From NCBI RefSeq assembly GCF_003289965.1, contig NZ_QMBQ01000001.1, forward strand, positions 558,001 to 622,000: DNA of 64,000 bases, given 5' to 3'. How positions within the stretch are numbered: position 1 is the stretch's first letter; each line of letters opens with the position of its first letter. This stretch comes from Mesorhizobium atlanticum. Lineage in GTDB: Bacteria; Pseudomonadota; Alphaproteobacteria; Rhizobiales; Rhizobiaceae. The notes beneath the pieces were generated by a model. It was given only the letters and a program-made list of their open reading frames with translations. It was not told the DNA's origin and made no database searches. A program made the position numbers and the translations under genes. Of this stretch, positions 9,334 to 19,521 are shown in pieces.

Positions 9334-10149
9334 TTAAGCCGCGCCCTTCCCAGTCGCAATGAAATGTGGATTGGCGAAATCGCTGTCGCTGGCCTGGTTG
9401 CGCTTGCCGTAGACCAGCGGCGCGCCATCCAACGTGCGGGTCATGCCGCCGGCGGCGCGCAGCACCGCATCACCGGCCGCCGTATCCCACTCCATGGTGC
9501 GGCCGAAGCGAGGATAGACGTCCGCCTCCGCAGCGGCGAGCAGGCAGAATTTCAATGACGAGCCGACCGAGACAATCTCGGCCGCGCCGAGATCGCGGAT
9601 GAAGGCGTCGGTTTCCGGCGTGTTGTGCGAACGGCTGGCGACGACCGCGAGTGGTGTGCCCTCTGCCCTCACCGTGATCGGCCGGCGGCCGGCAATGCGA
9701 TAGTTCGCATCGATCTCCAGCGCTTCGGCCTTGCCAGGCCGTCCACTGAAGAAGCGTCCGGTGCAGGGCGCGTAAACGACGCCGACTTCCGGAACGCCAT
9801 GGCGCACCAGCGCGATGTTGACAGTGAAATCGGTGCGGCGATTGACGAATTCCTTGGTGCCGTCGAGCGGATCGATCAGGAAGAACGCGCCGTCGAGGTC
9901 GGGCGTGGCGATGCCCGCCGCCACCTCTTCCTCGGCCACGCATGGGATATCCGGATAGGCGGCGCGCAGGCCGGCGAGGATGATCTTCTCGCTTTCGCGA
10001 TCGGCTTCCGTCACCGGCGAGGAGTCGGCCTTGCTGTCGACGGCGCAGCCTTCGTGGAAGACGCGCATGACCTCGCGCCCTGCTTCCAGCGCCAGGCGCT
10101 CGAAGACACCCAGCATCGCCTCGTCGTCAGATACCGCCGCCATTGTCAT
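9334..10149 (-). CDS. cysQ: 3'(2'),5'-bisphosphate nucleotidase
   Basis: Inositol-monophosphatase-fold phosphatase, 271 residues, expected to hydrolyse PAP (the by-product of PAPS use) to AMP. Metal-binding motifs are complete: EEE near 73-75, DPLDGT at 93-98, and WDTAAGD at 221-227. The start at 10149 follows GAGGAG and overlaps the end of cysNC by 23 nt; an in-frame ATG 6 nt further in is also possible. Its place as last gene of cysD-cysNC-cysQ points to a unit that makes PAPS and clears PAP, which fits sulfotransferase activity more than plain cysteine synthesis. Confidence 0.92.
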   Translation of the reverse strand: MTMAAVSDDEAMLGVFERLALEAGREVMRVFHEGCAVDSKADSSPVTEADRESEKIILAGLRAAYPDIPCVAEEEVAAGIATPDLDGAFFLIDPLDGTKEFVNRRTDFTVNIALVRHGVPEVGVVYAPCTGRFFSGRPGKAEALEIDANYRIAGRRPITVRAEGTPLAVVASRSHNTPETDAFIRDLGAAEIVSVGSSLKFCLLAAAEADVYPRFGRTMEWDTAAGDAVLRAAGGMTRTLDGAPLVYGKRNQASDSDFANPHFIATGKGAA

Positions 10150-12064
10150 ACTGCTCCTCGGCAATGTCGCGCTCGGTCAGCCAGTGTTCCAGGGCTTCCG
10201 CCATCTCCTGCGGGCTCCTGCCGAGGGTCTTGAGATGGATTTCCGGGTTCTCCGGCGCCTCATAGGGAGAATCGACGCCGGTGAAATTCTTGATCTCGCC
10301 GCTCAAGGCGCGCGCATAAAGCCCCTTCGGATCACGGCGCGCGCATTCCTCGAACGGCGTGTCGACGAACACCTCGACGAACTCGCCCTCGGCCATCAGC
10401 TCGCGCGCCACGCGCCGCTCGGCGGCGAAGGGCGAGATGAAGGAGACGATGACGATCAAGCCGGCATCGGCCATCAGCTTGGCCACCTCGGCGACGCGGC
10501 GGATGTTCTCGACGCGGTCCGCGTCGGTGAAGCCGAGATCGCGGTTCAGGCCGTGACGGACATTGTCGCCATCGAGGATGTAGGTGTGGCGCCCGGACGC
10601 GAACAGCTTCTTCTCGAACAGGTTGGCTATGGTCGACTTACCGGAACCGGAGAGCCCGGTGAACCAGAACACCGCGGGGCGCTGGTTCTTCAGATCGGAG
10701 CGGCCGCGCTTGCCGACATCGAGCGACTGCCAGTGGATGTTTTCGGCGCGGCGCAGCGAATGCAGGATCATGCCGGCGCCGACGGTGGCGTTGGTGATGC
10801 GGTCGATCAGGATGAAGGCGCCGGTGGTGCGGTTTTCGGCGAAGGGATCGAAGGCAATCGGCGCCCGCGTCGACAGGTTGCAGACGCCGACCTCGTTGAT
10901 TTCGAGCGACTTCGCCGCCTCGTGCGCGAAATCGTTGACGTTGACGCGGTATTTCAGCTCGGTGACGGTCGCGCTGACCTGGTCGGTCTCGGTGCGCAAT
11001 ATGTAGGAGCGGCCGGGCAGCAGCGCCTGCTCGTCGAACCAGACGATGTTGGCGGCGAACTGGTCGGCGACCTGCGGTCTAGCTGCCGGCGACACCAGCA
11101 TGTTGCCGCGCGAGACCTCGACCTCATCCTCGAGGACCAGCGTGATCGCCTGGCCGGCGACCGCCCGATCGAGATCGCCGCCTTGCGCGACGATGCGCCT
11201 GACCCGGGAGGCCTTGCCGGATTTCGCGACGACGACCTCGTCGCCCTGCGAAACGGTGCCCGAGGCGATGGTGCCGGCGAAGCCGCGAAAATCGAGGTTC
11301 GGACGGTTCACATATTGCACGGGGAACCGGAACGGCAGCTCGACTGCAGCCTCGTCGACCGACACGGTTTCGAGATGCTCGATGAGCGACGGGCCGGAAT
11401 ACCAGGGGGTGCGCTCCGAGCGGCTGGTGACATTGTCGCCGAAACGCGCCGACATCGGGATCGGCACGACGCTGACGAAGCCGAGCTCTTTCGCGAACGC
11501 GCCATAGTCGGCGACGATCCGGTCGAACGCAGCCTTGTCGAAGCCGATAAGGTCGATCTTGTTGACCGCCAACACGATGTGACGGATGCCGAGCAGCGAG
11601 GCGATGATCGAATGACGCCGGGTCTGGCGCAGCACGCCCTGGCGCGCATCGATCAGCACGATGGCGAGGTCGGCGGTCGAGGCGCCGGTCGCCATGTTGC
11701 GCGTATACTGCTCATGCCCGGGCGTGTCGGCGACGATGAACTTGCGCTTCGGCGTGGCGAAGAAGCGGTAGGCGACGTCGATGGTGATGCCCTGCTCGCG
11801 CTCAGCCTCCAGCCCGTCGACCAGCAGCGCGAAGTCGATGTCGTCGCCGGTCGTGCCGTGCTTGCGCGAATCCTTCTCGAGCGCGGCAAGCTGGTCCTCG
11901 AAAATCTGCTTGGTGTCGGAGAGCAGGCGGCCGATGAGCGTCGACTTGCCGTCATCGACGGAGCCGCAGGTGAGGAAGCGCAGCAGCGACTTCTTCTCCT
12001 GCGCAGCCATGTAGTCGCGGATGGAATCGGTCGGGGCGAGGCTCTTGGCCATGATGTGGCGCAT
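10127..12064 (-). CDS. cysNC: Sulfate adenylyltransferase subunit 1 / adenylylsulfate kinase fusion
   Basis: Bifunctional protein of 645 residues. The N-terminal CysN GTPase has P-loop GSVDDGKST (34-42), [12 protein letters not shown] (113-124) and NKID (168-171); it works with CysD to form APS. The C-terminal CysC kinase has P-loop GLSGSGKST (470-478) and phosphorylates APS to PAPS. The fusion is the NodQ type known in rhizobia. The ATG at 12064 lies 2 nt after the cysD stop; another in-frame ATG is 12 nt further on, with neither preceded by a strong ribosome site. A housekeeping CysNC and a symbiotic NodQ cannot be told apart here; no nod genes are in the window. Confidence 0.95.
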   Translation of the reverse strand: MRHIMAKSLAPTDSIRDYMAAQEKKSLLRFLTCGSVDDGKSTLIGRLLSDTKQIFEDQLAALEKDSRKHGTTGDDIDFALLVDGLEAEREQGITIDVAYRFFATPKRKFIVADTPGHEQYTRNMATGASTADLAIVLIDARQGVLRQTRRHSIIASLLGIRHIVLAVNKIDLIGFDKAAFDRIVADYGAFAKELGFVSVVPIPMSARFGDNVTSRSERTPWYSGPSLIEHLETVSVDEAAVELPFRFPVQYVNRPNLDFRGFAGTIASGTVSQGDEVVVAKSGKASRVRRIVAQGGDLDRAVAGQAITLVLEDEVEVSRGNMLVSPAARPQVADQFAANIVWFDEQALLPGRSYILRTETDQVSATVTELKYRVNVNDFAHEAAKSLEINEVGVCNLSTRAPIAFDPFAENRTTGAFILIDRITNATVGAGMILHSLRRAENIHWQSLDVGKRGRSDLKNQRPAVFWFTGLSGSGKSTIANLFEKKLFASGRHTYILDGDNVRHGLNRDLGFTDADRVENIRRVAEVAKLMADAGLIVIVSFISPFAAERRVARELMAEGEFVEVFVDTPFEECARRDPKGLYARALSGEIKNFTGVDSPYEAPENPEIHLKTLGRSPQEMAEALEHWLTERDIAEEQYDNGGGI

Positions 12065-12066
12065 GA

Positions 12067-12972
12067 TCAGAAATAACCCTCGCGCTTCTTCTTTTCCATC
12101 GAGCCTGCCTCGTCGCGGTCGATGAGCCGGCCCTGGCGCTCGGAGGTACGGGCGGTCAGCATCTCGCCGACGATGGCCTCCAGCGTATCGGCTTCCGATT
12201 CGATGGCGCCGGTGAGCGGGTAGCAACCCAGCGTGCGGAAGCGCACCAGCCGGTTCTCGATGGTCTCGCCAGGGCGCAACTGCATGCGGTCGTCATCCTT
12301 CAGGATCAGCATGCCGTCGCGCTCGACCACCGGCCGTTCCTTGGCGAAATAGAGCGGCACGATCGGAATGTTCTCCTGCAGGATGTATTGCCAGATGTCG
12401 AGCTCGGTCCAGTTCGACAGCGGGAAGACACGGATCGACTCGCCCGGCGCGATGCGGGTGTTGAAGATCTTCCACATTTCCGGCCGCTGGTTCTTGGGGT
12501 CCCAGGAATGCTGCGCGTTGCGGAAGGAGAAGATGCGCTCCTTGGCGCGCGACTTCTCCTCGTCGCGGCGGGCGCCGCCGAAAGCGGCGTCGAAGCCGTA
12601 TTTGTCGAGCGCCTGGCGCAGCGCCACGGTCTTCATCACATGGGTGTGGGTGTTGGAACCATGGTCGAAAGGATTGATGCCGTCGCGCACACCGTCCTCG
12701 TTGACATGGACGAGCAGGTCGAAGCCGAGCTTCTGCGCCATCTGGTCGCGAAACGCGATCATCTCGCGAAACTTCCAGGTGGTGTCGACATGCAGGAAAG
12801 GAAAAGGCGGCTTGGCGGGATAGAAGGCCTTCATCGCCAGATGCATCAGCACCGAGGAATCCTTGCCAACGGAATAGAGCATCACCGGCTTGGAGAATGA
12901 GGCCGCGACCTCGCGGAAGATGTGGATGGACTCGGCCTCGAGCCGCTGCAGATGCGTGAGCGCGATATTCAT
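12067..12972 (-). CDS. cysD: Sulfate adenylyltransferase subunit 2
   Basis: PP-loop ATP-sulfurylase subunit, 301 residues, the normal CysD length. The start [20 protein letters not shown] matches the family; a longer open frame reaches 13056 but lacks family similarity. The PP-loop SVGKDSSV is at 34-41, and the C-terminus [20 protein letters not shown] is highly typical. With CysN it forms APS from sulfate and ATP. First gene of the cysD-cysNC-cysQ unit; no clear promoter consensus was found in the 5' region. Confidence 0.96.
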   Translation of the reverse strand: MNIALTHLQRLEAESIHIFREVAASFSKPVMLYSVGKDSSVLMHLAMKAFYPAKPPFPFLHVDTTWKFREMIAFRDQMAQKLGFDLLVHVNEDGVRDGINPFDHGSNTHTHVMKTVALRQALDKYGFDAAFGGARRDEEKSRAKERIFSFRNAQHSWDPKNQRPEMWKIFNTRIAPGESIRVFPLSNWTELDIWQYILQENIPIVPLYFAKERPVVERDGMLILKDDDRMQLRPGETIENRLVRFRTLGCYPLTGAIESEADTLEAIVGEMLTARTSERQGRLIDRDEAGSMEKKKREGYF

Positions 12973-13398
12973 GGACTGTCGAGCGTTCTCTCGTGCGGTC
13001 GAGCGGAAATCTTGCATTGCGGGCGCAATTCCATGCCGCCCGGGCGCAAATTTCATTTGGACAAACTTGTTTCGTGCGGGCGTTCTAACAGATCGGCGCT
13101 GTTCATAACAATGCAGGACGCGCCGGACGCACGATGATTAGGGAACGAATTTTCCAAGTGAGGCCGGGAAAGCGGAAAATCCTGCCAGGGCGCTTGAAAC
13201 GCGGGAGCAGGAAAGGACCGTAAATTCCGAAGATGCCAGCCGTTGCGAACCAAGGATTTCTGTCGGAACATCGTCAACCGGCCTATCGCGGAACGGCGCC
13301 AGCGGCTATACGGGCTCGGGGAACGGGCAAGGCGCGGCAAACGGAGTCGGTCAAGCCGGCCATCGGCTGGCATCACGGATCCGGGCGCAACCTGGAAA

Positions 13399-14706
13399 TT
13401 GCGAAGCAAGCATTTGAACCCGTTTACAACGCTCCGGCGCCACCTCTCGCCCGCACAGATCAATTTCTATTTTTCGATCATCTGCTTTTTTTCGCCGCCG
13501 GTGCTCGGCTCGCTGGTCAGCATCGCCTTCAATGCCGGTGGCGTGTGGTCGGTAATGCTGCTGGCCGCGAAGCGGCGGCGCTTCAACATCGACCGGCCGA
13601 TGCTCACCTTGACGATGGCGATCTATGCCTATTGCGCGACCATGGTGCTTGCTTCGATCGTCAATGGCACGCTGGCGGCCGATCTGCGGCTCTTCCTGCC
13701 GCTGATCACCTTCCTGCTCTTCCCCATCTCCTATTCGACATGGAGCATCACCGAGAAGACCACGCTGGCACGCATCGCCATTCTGGCAAGCGCCGCGGCC
13801 TGCTTCGGCGCATTGGCGATCGCCATCGTCCAGTATCACTGGCTGGGCACGAGGGCCGAGGGCGGCGCCGGAAACGCGATCGTCTTCGCGACCGTCACCT
13901 GCCTTGCCGTCATGCTATGCCTCGCCGGCGCCCTGTCGGGCATCGAGACGCGCTGGAAGCTGCTGGTCCTGGCGGCGACCGCCGGAACCGTGGCGATCGT
14001 CTATTCGGGGTCGCGCATGATCTGGGTGGCCGTGCCGATTACCGGCATCGTCGTCCTTCTCATCAATCGCCGCCGGTTCGCCGGCGCCAGCGTGGCGCGC
14101 TTCCTGGCGATTGGCCTTGTCGCCGCCGTTGTGATCGCCGCCATCGGCTCCCGCGTCATCCTGGATCGAGCCGACTTCCTGGTCAGCGACTGGGACGCGC
14201 TGAACGCCAATGGCGATCATTCGACGGCACTCGGCTTGCGCGTGGCGATGTGGGAAATCGGCGTTCACGCGTTTCGCGAGATGCCGATTTTCGGCCACGG
14301 CATCTCGGCCAGCCGGGCGCTGATGAAGCAGGCGCTTCAGGACCAGTTCGGCGTGCAGCAGACCCTCAGTCATTTCCACAATGGCTTCCTGACGGCGCTG
14401 GTCCAGGCCGGCCTGCTGGGAGCGCTGGCCCTGGCGTCGATCTTCATCGTTGCCGCCTGGAATGCGGCAAGGACGCTGCGTTTCAGCGCGGACCCGCTGG
14501 AGCGGTTCGGCGCGACGGTGATCCTTGTCGCGGTCATCACCTATCTCATCGCCGGAATGACCGGTATGCTCATCGGCCACGACATCCTCGACGCGACGCT
14601 GATGGTGTTCCTGGTTTCGGGAACCTACCTTGCGTCCGGGCGGACGGTAACGCCGATCGGGAAAAGCGCGCCCGCCATGTCGCCGCACGCCAGCCCGCAA
14701 CCATGA
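13399..14706 (+). CDS. O-antigen ligase / polymerase-like membrane protein
   Basis: Polytopic inner-membrane protein with about ten or more hydrophobic segments and a central periplasmic loop. The second half carries FGHGISASRALMKQALQDQF and a following SHFHNGFLTALVQAGLLGAL, like the Wzy_C region of WaaL ligases and Wzy polymerases. With the TTG at 13399 the protein is 435 residues, a usual length; the frame stays open to a TTG at 13243, but those extra 52 residues are basic and low in complexity. The start is therefore uncertain. The gene overlaps the next one as ATGA. A ligase role fits an ABC-exported O-polysaccharide, but sequence alone does not separate ligase from polymerase. Confidence 0.8.
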   Translation: MRSKHLNPFTTLRRHLSPAQINFYFSIICFFSPPVLGSLVSIAFNAGGVWSVMLLAAKRRRFNIDRPMLTLTMAIYAYCATMVLASIVNGTLAADLRLFLPLITFLLFPISYSTWSITEKTTLARIAILASAAACFGALAIAIVQYHWLGTRAEGGAGNAIVFATVTCLAVMLCLAGALSGIETRWKLLVLAATAGTVAIVYSGSRMIWVAVPITGIVVLLINRRRFAGASVARFLAIGLVAAVVIAAIGSRVILDRADFLVSDWDALNANGDHSTALGLRVAMWEIGVHAFREMPIFGHGISASRALMKQALQDQFGVQQTLSHFHNGFLTALVQAGLLGALALASIFIVAAWNAARTLRFSADPLERFGATVILVAVITYLIAGMTGMLIGHDILDATLMVFLVSGTYLASGRTVTPIGKSAPAMSPHASPQP

Positions 14707-15632
14707 AGGTTCTGGTCACCGGCGCGACAGGCTTCGTTGGACAACGGATTGCCAGCCGGTTGCGCGAGGCGGGGTTTGACTTGCGGATTGCCTCCCGCCT
14801 GCCGCAACGCCTTGCGGGCGCGGATGATGCCGTCGCCTTGCCCGGCGCCGATGCGCCACAGGAAGCCTTTCTCGCGCTGATGCCGGATGTGACGCATGTC
14901 GTCCACTGCGCGGCGCTCAACAATGATCGCGGCGCCGGCGAGGCCGACTTGCGGACCGTCAACGCGACACTGACAGGACGGCTCGCCCAGGCGGCCGCCA
15001 AGCGCTCCGAAGGGCGCTTCATCTACCTGTCCTCTGTCCGCGCCGTGGTGGGAGCCGATTTCAGCGGCACGATCGACGAGGCCACGCCTCCTGCCCCGCA
15101 ATGCGCCTACGGGCGCTCCAAGCGCGAAGGCGAGATCGCAATGCTGGAGGCTTTTGAGACCGCCAGACGCGTCGGGGCGACGGCGCTGCGGCTGCCGCCG
15201 GTCTATGGCGAAGGCGTGAAGGGAAATCTGCACGGGCTGATGCGTCTCGCCGCCACTGGCCTGCCGCTGCCCGCAGCCGCTTTGACCGCGGTTCGTTCGC
15301 TGGTCTCCCATGACGCGGTGGCCGGCGCGGTGACGCATCTCCTGGCCCGCCCGACGCCGCCGCGCCCGACCTATGTCCTGGCCGATGCCTCGCCGGTTGC
15401 GCTGTCTGAAATCATCGCCGCGTTCCGGCGCGGATACGGCCGGCCGGCCCGACTGCTCCCCATGCCGGCCTGGCCCTTCCGGCTGCTGGCGACGCTCAGT
15501 GGCCGACAGGCGTCGTGGCAGGCTTTGGTGGCCACGCAGATCTGCGATCCGTCGCTGCTGGCCTCGGAAGGCTGGATGCCGGAGACCGACACGCTCGGCC
15601 GGCTCGAGGACCTGGCGCGGCAGGCGGGCTAG
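14703..15632 (+). CDS. NAD-dependent epimerase/dehydratase family protein
   Basis: Extended short-chain dehydrogenase, 309 residues. The Rossmann motif GATGFVG is at 7-13 and the catalytic YGRSK is at 136-140 (Y136, K140), with FIYLSSVRAV upstream for the serine. It is translationally coupled to the ligase-like gene (ATGA). The neighbours suggest an UDP-sugar 4-epimerase or keto-sugar reductase such as UDP-4-keto-6-deoxy-hexose reductase; the substrate cannot be assigned. Confidence 0.85.
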   Translation: MKVLVTGATGFVGQRIASRLREAGFDLRIASRLPQRLAGADDAVALPGADAPQEAFLALMPDVTHVVHCAALNNDRGAGEADLRTVNATLTGRLAQAAAKRSEGRFIYLSSVRAVVGADFSGTIDEATPPAPQCAYGRSKREGEIAMLEAFETARRVGATALRLPPVYGEGVKGNLHGLMRLAATGLPLPAAALTAVRSLVSHDAVAGAVTHLLARPTPPRPTYVLADASPVALSEIIAAFRRGYGRPARLLPMPAWPFRLLATLSGRQASWQALVATQICDPSLLASEGWMPETDTLGRLEDLARQAG

Positions 15633-15664
15633 AGCATTTCACCGTTTCCGCGAAACGCCCTATG
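15631..15664. repeat. Short copy of a dispersed palindromic element
   Basis: AGAGCATTTCACCGTTTCCG followed by CGAAACGCCC lies exactly between two convergent genes and overlaps both stop codons. The core GTTTC-CGC-GAAAC is palindromic. It shares its first half with the elements at 35071-35169 and 45093-45168, but stops there, so it looks like a truncated member. Confidence 0.5.
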
Positions 15665-16196
15665 CGCGGTAGAAGGTGCCCAGCAATATCCTGAGATCCA
15701 GGCGAACGGTGGCGGCCTGGACGTAGGCCGCGTCGGTTTCGGCGCAGCGTCTCGGATCGGACATGTCGATCCCCTTGATCTGCGCCAAACCGGTTATGCC
15801 CGGAAGGGCTGCGAGCACGCCAAGCTGCTTGCGCCGCTCGATCAGTTCCGTCTGCGTCGGCAGGCACGGACGCGGTCCCACAAGGCTCATCTCGCCTTTG
15901 AGCACGTTCCAGAGCTGCGGCAACTCGTCGATCTTGGTTGCGCGCAGCACCTTGCCTACCGCGGTGACTGAATTGGCCGGCGCCTGGTGGGTAGGCAAGG
16001 AGGGTGTGTCGCGACGCATCGTGCGCAGCTTGCGGCAGGAAAAGAGCGCGCCATCCCGCCCGACGCGGATTTGCGAGAAGATGGCGGGGCCCGGCGACGT
16101 CGCCCGGATCGCCAGCATCGCGACCAGCACGATCGGCGACGTCGCCGCCAGCATCACCGCCCCAACAGCCAGATCAAAGGCGCGCTTGGCCGTCAC
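15660..16196 (-). CDS. Undecaprenyl-phosphate sugar-1-phosphate transferase (small PGT)
   Basis: Monotopic phosphoglycosyl transferase of 178 residues, the short PglC type with one N-terminal re-entrant hydrophobic segment (VGAVMLAATSPIVLVAMLAI). Family motifs include KLRTM, ATKIDELPQLWNVLKGEMS and LVGPRP, then LPGITGLAQI. It transfers a sugar-1-phosphate from a UDP-sugar to undecaprenyl phosphate, starting a repeat unit at the inner membrane. It follows the GT2 gene by 3 nt on the same strand, after the PglF-like gene, so dehydratase, glycosyltransferase and initiating transferase probably form one transcript. Confidence 0.92.
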   Translation of the reverse strand: MTAKRAFDLAVGAVMLAATSPIVLVAMLAIRATSPGPAIFSQIRVGRDGALFSCRKLRTMRRDTPSLPTHQAPANSVTAVGKVLRATKIDELPQLWNVLKGEMSLVGPRPCLPTQTELIERRKQLGVLAALPGITGLAQIKGIDMSDPRRCAETDAAYVQAATVRLDLRILLGTFYRA

Positions 16197-16199
16197 GGT

Positions 16200-17132
16200 T
16201 CAGATCCGGCGCGAAAGGAAAGCGAGGTAGAGCCCGAGCGTGCCCATGAGGGTCTGCCGGTAGACGCCGCTTTTGCCGAGCAGGCTGAAGCGCCTGAAGG
16301 TGCTGCCCTTGCGCGCCCTGATGAACAGGCGCAGGCAAAGCGCCGCATCGCGCGCGATGAGGTCGCGGTTGACGGCAAGGCCCCTGAGATTGCTGTCGGT
16401 CCAGGTGGCGAACTGGCCCTGAAACAGCCGTCCGAGCCGTGAAAGCCTTGCCTTCCACGAGACGTTGGCGCCGACGAGGTTTGCCGCGTGCTGGCGGTAT
16501 CTGACCAGCGGCCGCGGCTCGTAGCGGACCTTGCCGCCGGCGGCGGTGACGATGAGATAGGCCCACCAGTCATGGCTGACGAATTCGGTCCTTGCCGATG
16601 CTTTCGCCAGGAGGTCGCGCGCCTTGCGGTTGAAAAGCATGGTGTTGCCGCCGGCGATGCTTTGCACCAGCGCGTTGCGGAAAGACGGCGGGCGGCGAAA
16701 CAGCGGCGAATAGCCGGCTGGGATGCCGGTCTGCGAAATGGTTGCCGTGCGCGAGCAGAACAGGAGCGGCATGTCGATATCCTCTCCCTCCATCCAGCGG
16801 ATGGCGCTCTCCAGCCGATCCGGCTCCCAGACATCGTCCTGGTCGCAAAAGGCATAGTAATCGGCATCGATGCGGGGATCGATGACCATCGAACGGAAAT
16901 TGGCGGCGAAGCCCTTTCGCGGGCCATCCACCAGCGTAAGGGAGCCCTTGTTCCAGCGGGATCGCCAAGCCTCGACGATCGCGACCGTGGCGTCCGTCGA
17001 GCCGTCGTCGGAAACCCACAGATCGACTGCAGGCCAGGACTGCGCGAAAAGGGATTCCAATTGCTCGCCGATGAATGCCGCGCCATCCCTCGTGCCCATG
17101 AGAACGGCCACGCGCTGATCTTTTGCGGTCAA
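16200..17132 (-). CDS. Glycosyltransferase family 2
   Basis: GT-A fold glycosyltransferase, 310 residues. VSDDGSTDAT (40-49) is the nucleotide-sugar site and FCDQDDVWEPDR around 95-106 holds the DxD-type metal motif, like rhamnosyltransferases of the RgpB/WbbL group. It starts with TTG at 17132 close to the upstream dehydratase gene, with no strong ribosome site visible. The order dehydratase, GT2, PGT suggests it adds the second sugar on the lipid carrier. A rhamnosyl donor is plausible because rhamnose pathways are nearby, but this is an inference. Confidence 0.87.
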   Translation of the reverse strand: MTAKDQRVAVLMGTRDGAAFIGEQLESLFAQSWPAVDLWVSDDGSTDATVAIVEAWRSRWNKGSLTLVDGPRKGFAANFRSMVIDPRIDADYYAFCDQDDVWEPDRLESAIRWMEGEDIDMPLLFCSRTATISQTGIPAGYSPLFRRPPSFRNALVQSIAGGNTMLFNRKARDLLAKASARTEFVSHDWWAYLIVTAAGGKVRYEPRPLVRYRQHAANLVGANVSWKARLSRLGRLFQGQFATWTDSNLRGLAVNRDLIARDAALCLRLFIRARKGSTFRRFSLLGKSGVYRQTLMGTLGLYLAFLSRRI

Positions 17133-17198
17133 GGTCTCTGAACCCGCGGGGGCATTCGAACAGGCTTCAACTGCCGATTTCGGGTGGGCGGCACTGGT

Positions 17199-19226
17199 CT
17201 AACCGATCTGAACGGCCGTTTTCGGCACCGCCTGCCCGCGCGCGCCGATATCTTCCTCGGCCTGGTTGAACCCGGCCAGGACGGCAAGCGCGGCGGCTTT
17301 GTCGCGATCGTGCATCGCGGCCACCAGCGCCGGCAGCGCCGCCTCGATCCTGGGCCATTGCACGACGTCACTCCTGAGGCCGAAGAGCTTGGCGATGTCG
17401 AGCTTGACGACCTCTTCATTCTCGCCATGCAGCGTCTCATGCAGCTTCTCGCCGGGCCTGATGCCGGTGAAGCGGATCGGAATGTCCGTGTAGGGGCTTT
17501 TGCCGGCCATGCGGATCATGGTTTCGGCGACTTCGAGGATCGGCACCGGCTTGCCCATGTCGAGCATGTAGATGGCGTAGTCGTCCTTGCCCTGGCGCTG
17601 CTCGGCATCGGCGGCCGACATGATGACGAGATCGACCGCCTCGGCCACGGTCATGAAATAGCGGGTCATGCGGCGGTCGGTGATGGTGACCGGCCCGCCG
17701 GCCTCGATCTGCGCCTGAAAGATGGTCGCCACCGAGCCATTGGAGCCGAAGACATTGCCGAAGCGCACGGCAATGAACTTGGTGCCGGAACGATGCACGC
17801 TCGAGGCGACGGCCCGGTGACCGTTCGCGGCATGCAGGGGCGATGGCGTGGCATAGGTTTCATGCAGCGAGGAGACGATCTGCTCGGCCGCGCGCTTGGT
17901 GACACCGAGAACGGAAGTCGGGTCGACGGCCTTGTCGCTGGAAATCAGCAGGAATTGCGGCACCCCGCATTCGGCGGCGACCTCGGCGCAGGCGAGCGTG
18001 CCGAAGACATTCGTCTCGATCGCCGCTTCCCAGTTCTCTTCCAGCAGCGGCACGTGCTTCAGCGCCGCGGCATGAAAGATGATCGCGGGTTTGAACTCGC
18101 TGACGAGACGCATCATGTGGGGCCGATCGGTGACGTCCACGATGCGGCTGGTCAGCCGGTCGCGGTAATGATCGTCGATCAGCTGATCGAGCTGGAAAAT
18201 GCCGAATTCGGAATTGTCGGCCACCAGCACCGCCTCGGCGCCAAGCTCCAGCGCGCGCTTGACGAGCACGCGGCCGATGGAGCCGGCACCGCCGGTGACC
18301 ATCACCCGCTTGCCGCCGACGAAGGCGCCGATGCGCGTGGTGTCGGTGGCGACCGCCGAGCGGCGCATGATGGTTTCCATCTCGACGGCATCGAGAACCA
18401 GCCTGCCGCCCTGCCCCAGCTCCGACAGGCCGGAAAACTGGACGACGGCGATGCCGCTGTGGCGGGCGACGCGAACCAGCTCGGCATAGTCCTCGATCTC
18501 GCGCTCGACCCCCTTGCCGAAGATCAGGAGGTCGAGGCTTTCCGTGCCCTTGACATAGTCCTCCAGCACCTCGACCAGGCGCGGCCTGAGCGCCACGACC
18601 GGAACGCCCTGGATCCGCGTGCCGAGCGGCGCGTCCATCTCGGTGGCCATGATGCCGGCGATGGCGTACTCGGCCGGCATCGCCGCGCGGGTGAAGCGCA
18701 CGATCACGTCCGCTTCGCTCAGCCGGCCTATGAACAGCGCCTGCTTGACCGGCGCGTCGCCCGGAGCGCGGCGCAGGATGCGCCAGGACGCGCCGTCGCG
18801 CAGGAAGCGATAGTAAAGCCGGGGCGCCGAAATGATGGTGAAGGAGACCAGGAAAAAGACGATGAACTGGCGTTCGTTGAGGCCGGCTACCGGCTCGAAA
18901 AAGAAGCGGAAGGCAAGCGAGGCCAGATAAAGGACCACCGTGAGGCTGCCGCAGCCCTTGAGGATGTTGAAGAAGTCGGGCGTGGAGGCAAAGCGCCAGA
19001 CGGTGTTGTAGAGGCCGCAGGAGCGAAACAGCAGATGGGCGATAAGCACGATGAGCGCCCAACAGGCCAGCCCGCGGGCGGAGAAGGCGGCAAAGGAAAG
19101 CCGCGACTGCGACAGGATCAGGCTGAGAGCCACCGCCACCAGGACCATGACGAGGTCCTGGATCATGATGATGGCGCGCCGCATCCTCGGTCTGAGTTCC
19201 GATACGGCTTCTACGTATGCGGTCAT
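17199..19226 (-). CDS. FlaA1/CapD/PglF-like nucleotide-sugar dehydratase
   Basis: Membrane-bound polysaccharide biosynthesis protein, 675 residues. Four N-terminal transmembrane segments lie within about residues 18-140, followed by a CoA-binding-like Rossmann region near 160-240 and the catalytic domain from about 305. TGGAGSIG is at 311-318, HAAALKHVPL at 385-394 and SSDKAVDPTS at 429-438, with K444 the conserved lysine. Proteins of this form are UDP-GlcNAc 4,6-dehydratases (PglF, WbpM). The product 4-keto sugar would suit the DegT aminotransferase at 7992-9134. First gene of a minus-strand unit with the GT2 and PGT genes. Confidence 0.92.
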   Translation of the reverse strand: MTAYVEAVSELRPRMRRAIIMIQDLVMVLVAVALSLILSQSRLSFAAFSARGLACWALIVLIAHLLFRSCGLYNTVWRFASTPDFFNILKGCGSLTVVLYLASLAFRFFFEPVAGLNERQFIVFFLVSFTIISAPRLYYRFLRDGASWRILRRAPGDAPVKQALFIGRLSEADVIVRFTRAAMPAEYAIAGIMATEMDAPLGTRIQGVPVVALRPRLVEVLEDYVKGTESLDLLIFGKGVEREIEDYAELVRVARHSGIAVVQFSGLSELGQGGRLVLDAVEMETIMRRSAVATDTTRIGAFVGGKRVMVTGGAGSIGRVLVKRALELGAEAVLVADNSEFGIFQLDQLIDDHYRDRLTSRIVDVTDRPHMMRLVSEFKPAIIFHAAALKHVPLLEENWEAAIETNVFGTLACAEVAAECGVPQFLLISSDKAVDPTSVLGVTKRAAEQIVSSLHETYATPSPLHAANGHRAVASSVHRSGTKFIAVRFGNVFGSNGSVATIFQAQIEAGGPVTITDRRMTRYFMTVAEAVDLVIMSAADAEQRQGKDDYAIYMLDMGKPVPILEVAETMIRMAGKSPYTDIPIRFTGIRPGEKLHETLHGENEEVVKLDIAKLFGLRSDVVQWPRIEAALPALVAAMHDRDKAAALAVLAGFNQAEEDIGARGQAVPKTAVQIG

Positions 19227-19521
19227 TGGGTGGCACTGAACTCCAGACGTCGGGACATGCTATCAGAACGGCGCAGGACAAAACACCGTCCGCCGCCACT
19301 CTGGATTGCAAATCCCCAACCCCGTCACCCGGTTATCGCCTTAGCGCGGAGTTGAAGGGAGGGCTAGAGGTTTTTTGGGTATACGAGATCCCGTTGATGA
19401 TTTGTCTCGAAGCAACAACAGTTCAGACTGCTGGTCGCTTCAGGAAACTGCCGGGGCATCCACCAGATTCTGCTAATACACATCACCGAATGACGATCCG
19501 GCTTCATTAAGCCGCACCGCG
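19227..19521. other. Divergent intergenic region, no gene seen
   Basis: This is the start-to-start gap between the PglF-like gene (minus) and wzm (plus). No protein with a plausible start and ribosome site is visible. It is AT-richer toward the wzm side and marks the edge of the AT-rich glycan block. It must hold the promoter of the PglF-like gene, but no convincing -35/-10 pair was found for it. Confidence 0.5.

Noticed and set aside
9980..12076. Plus-strand open frame opposite cysNC
   Set aside because: Antisense to a complete CysN-CysC fusion with all motifs; no independent evidence.
10127..12972. Symbiotic nodPQ rather than cysDNC
   Set aside because: No nod box and no other nod gene are visible, and cysQ is linked; the sequences cannot be distinguished by eye, so the neutral name is used.
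13233..14702. Open frame continuing upstream of the epimerase gene
   Set aside because: It is a shifted frame of the membrane ligase gene; the real epimerase begins at the ATG 14703 with its Rossmann motif.
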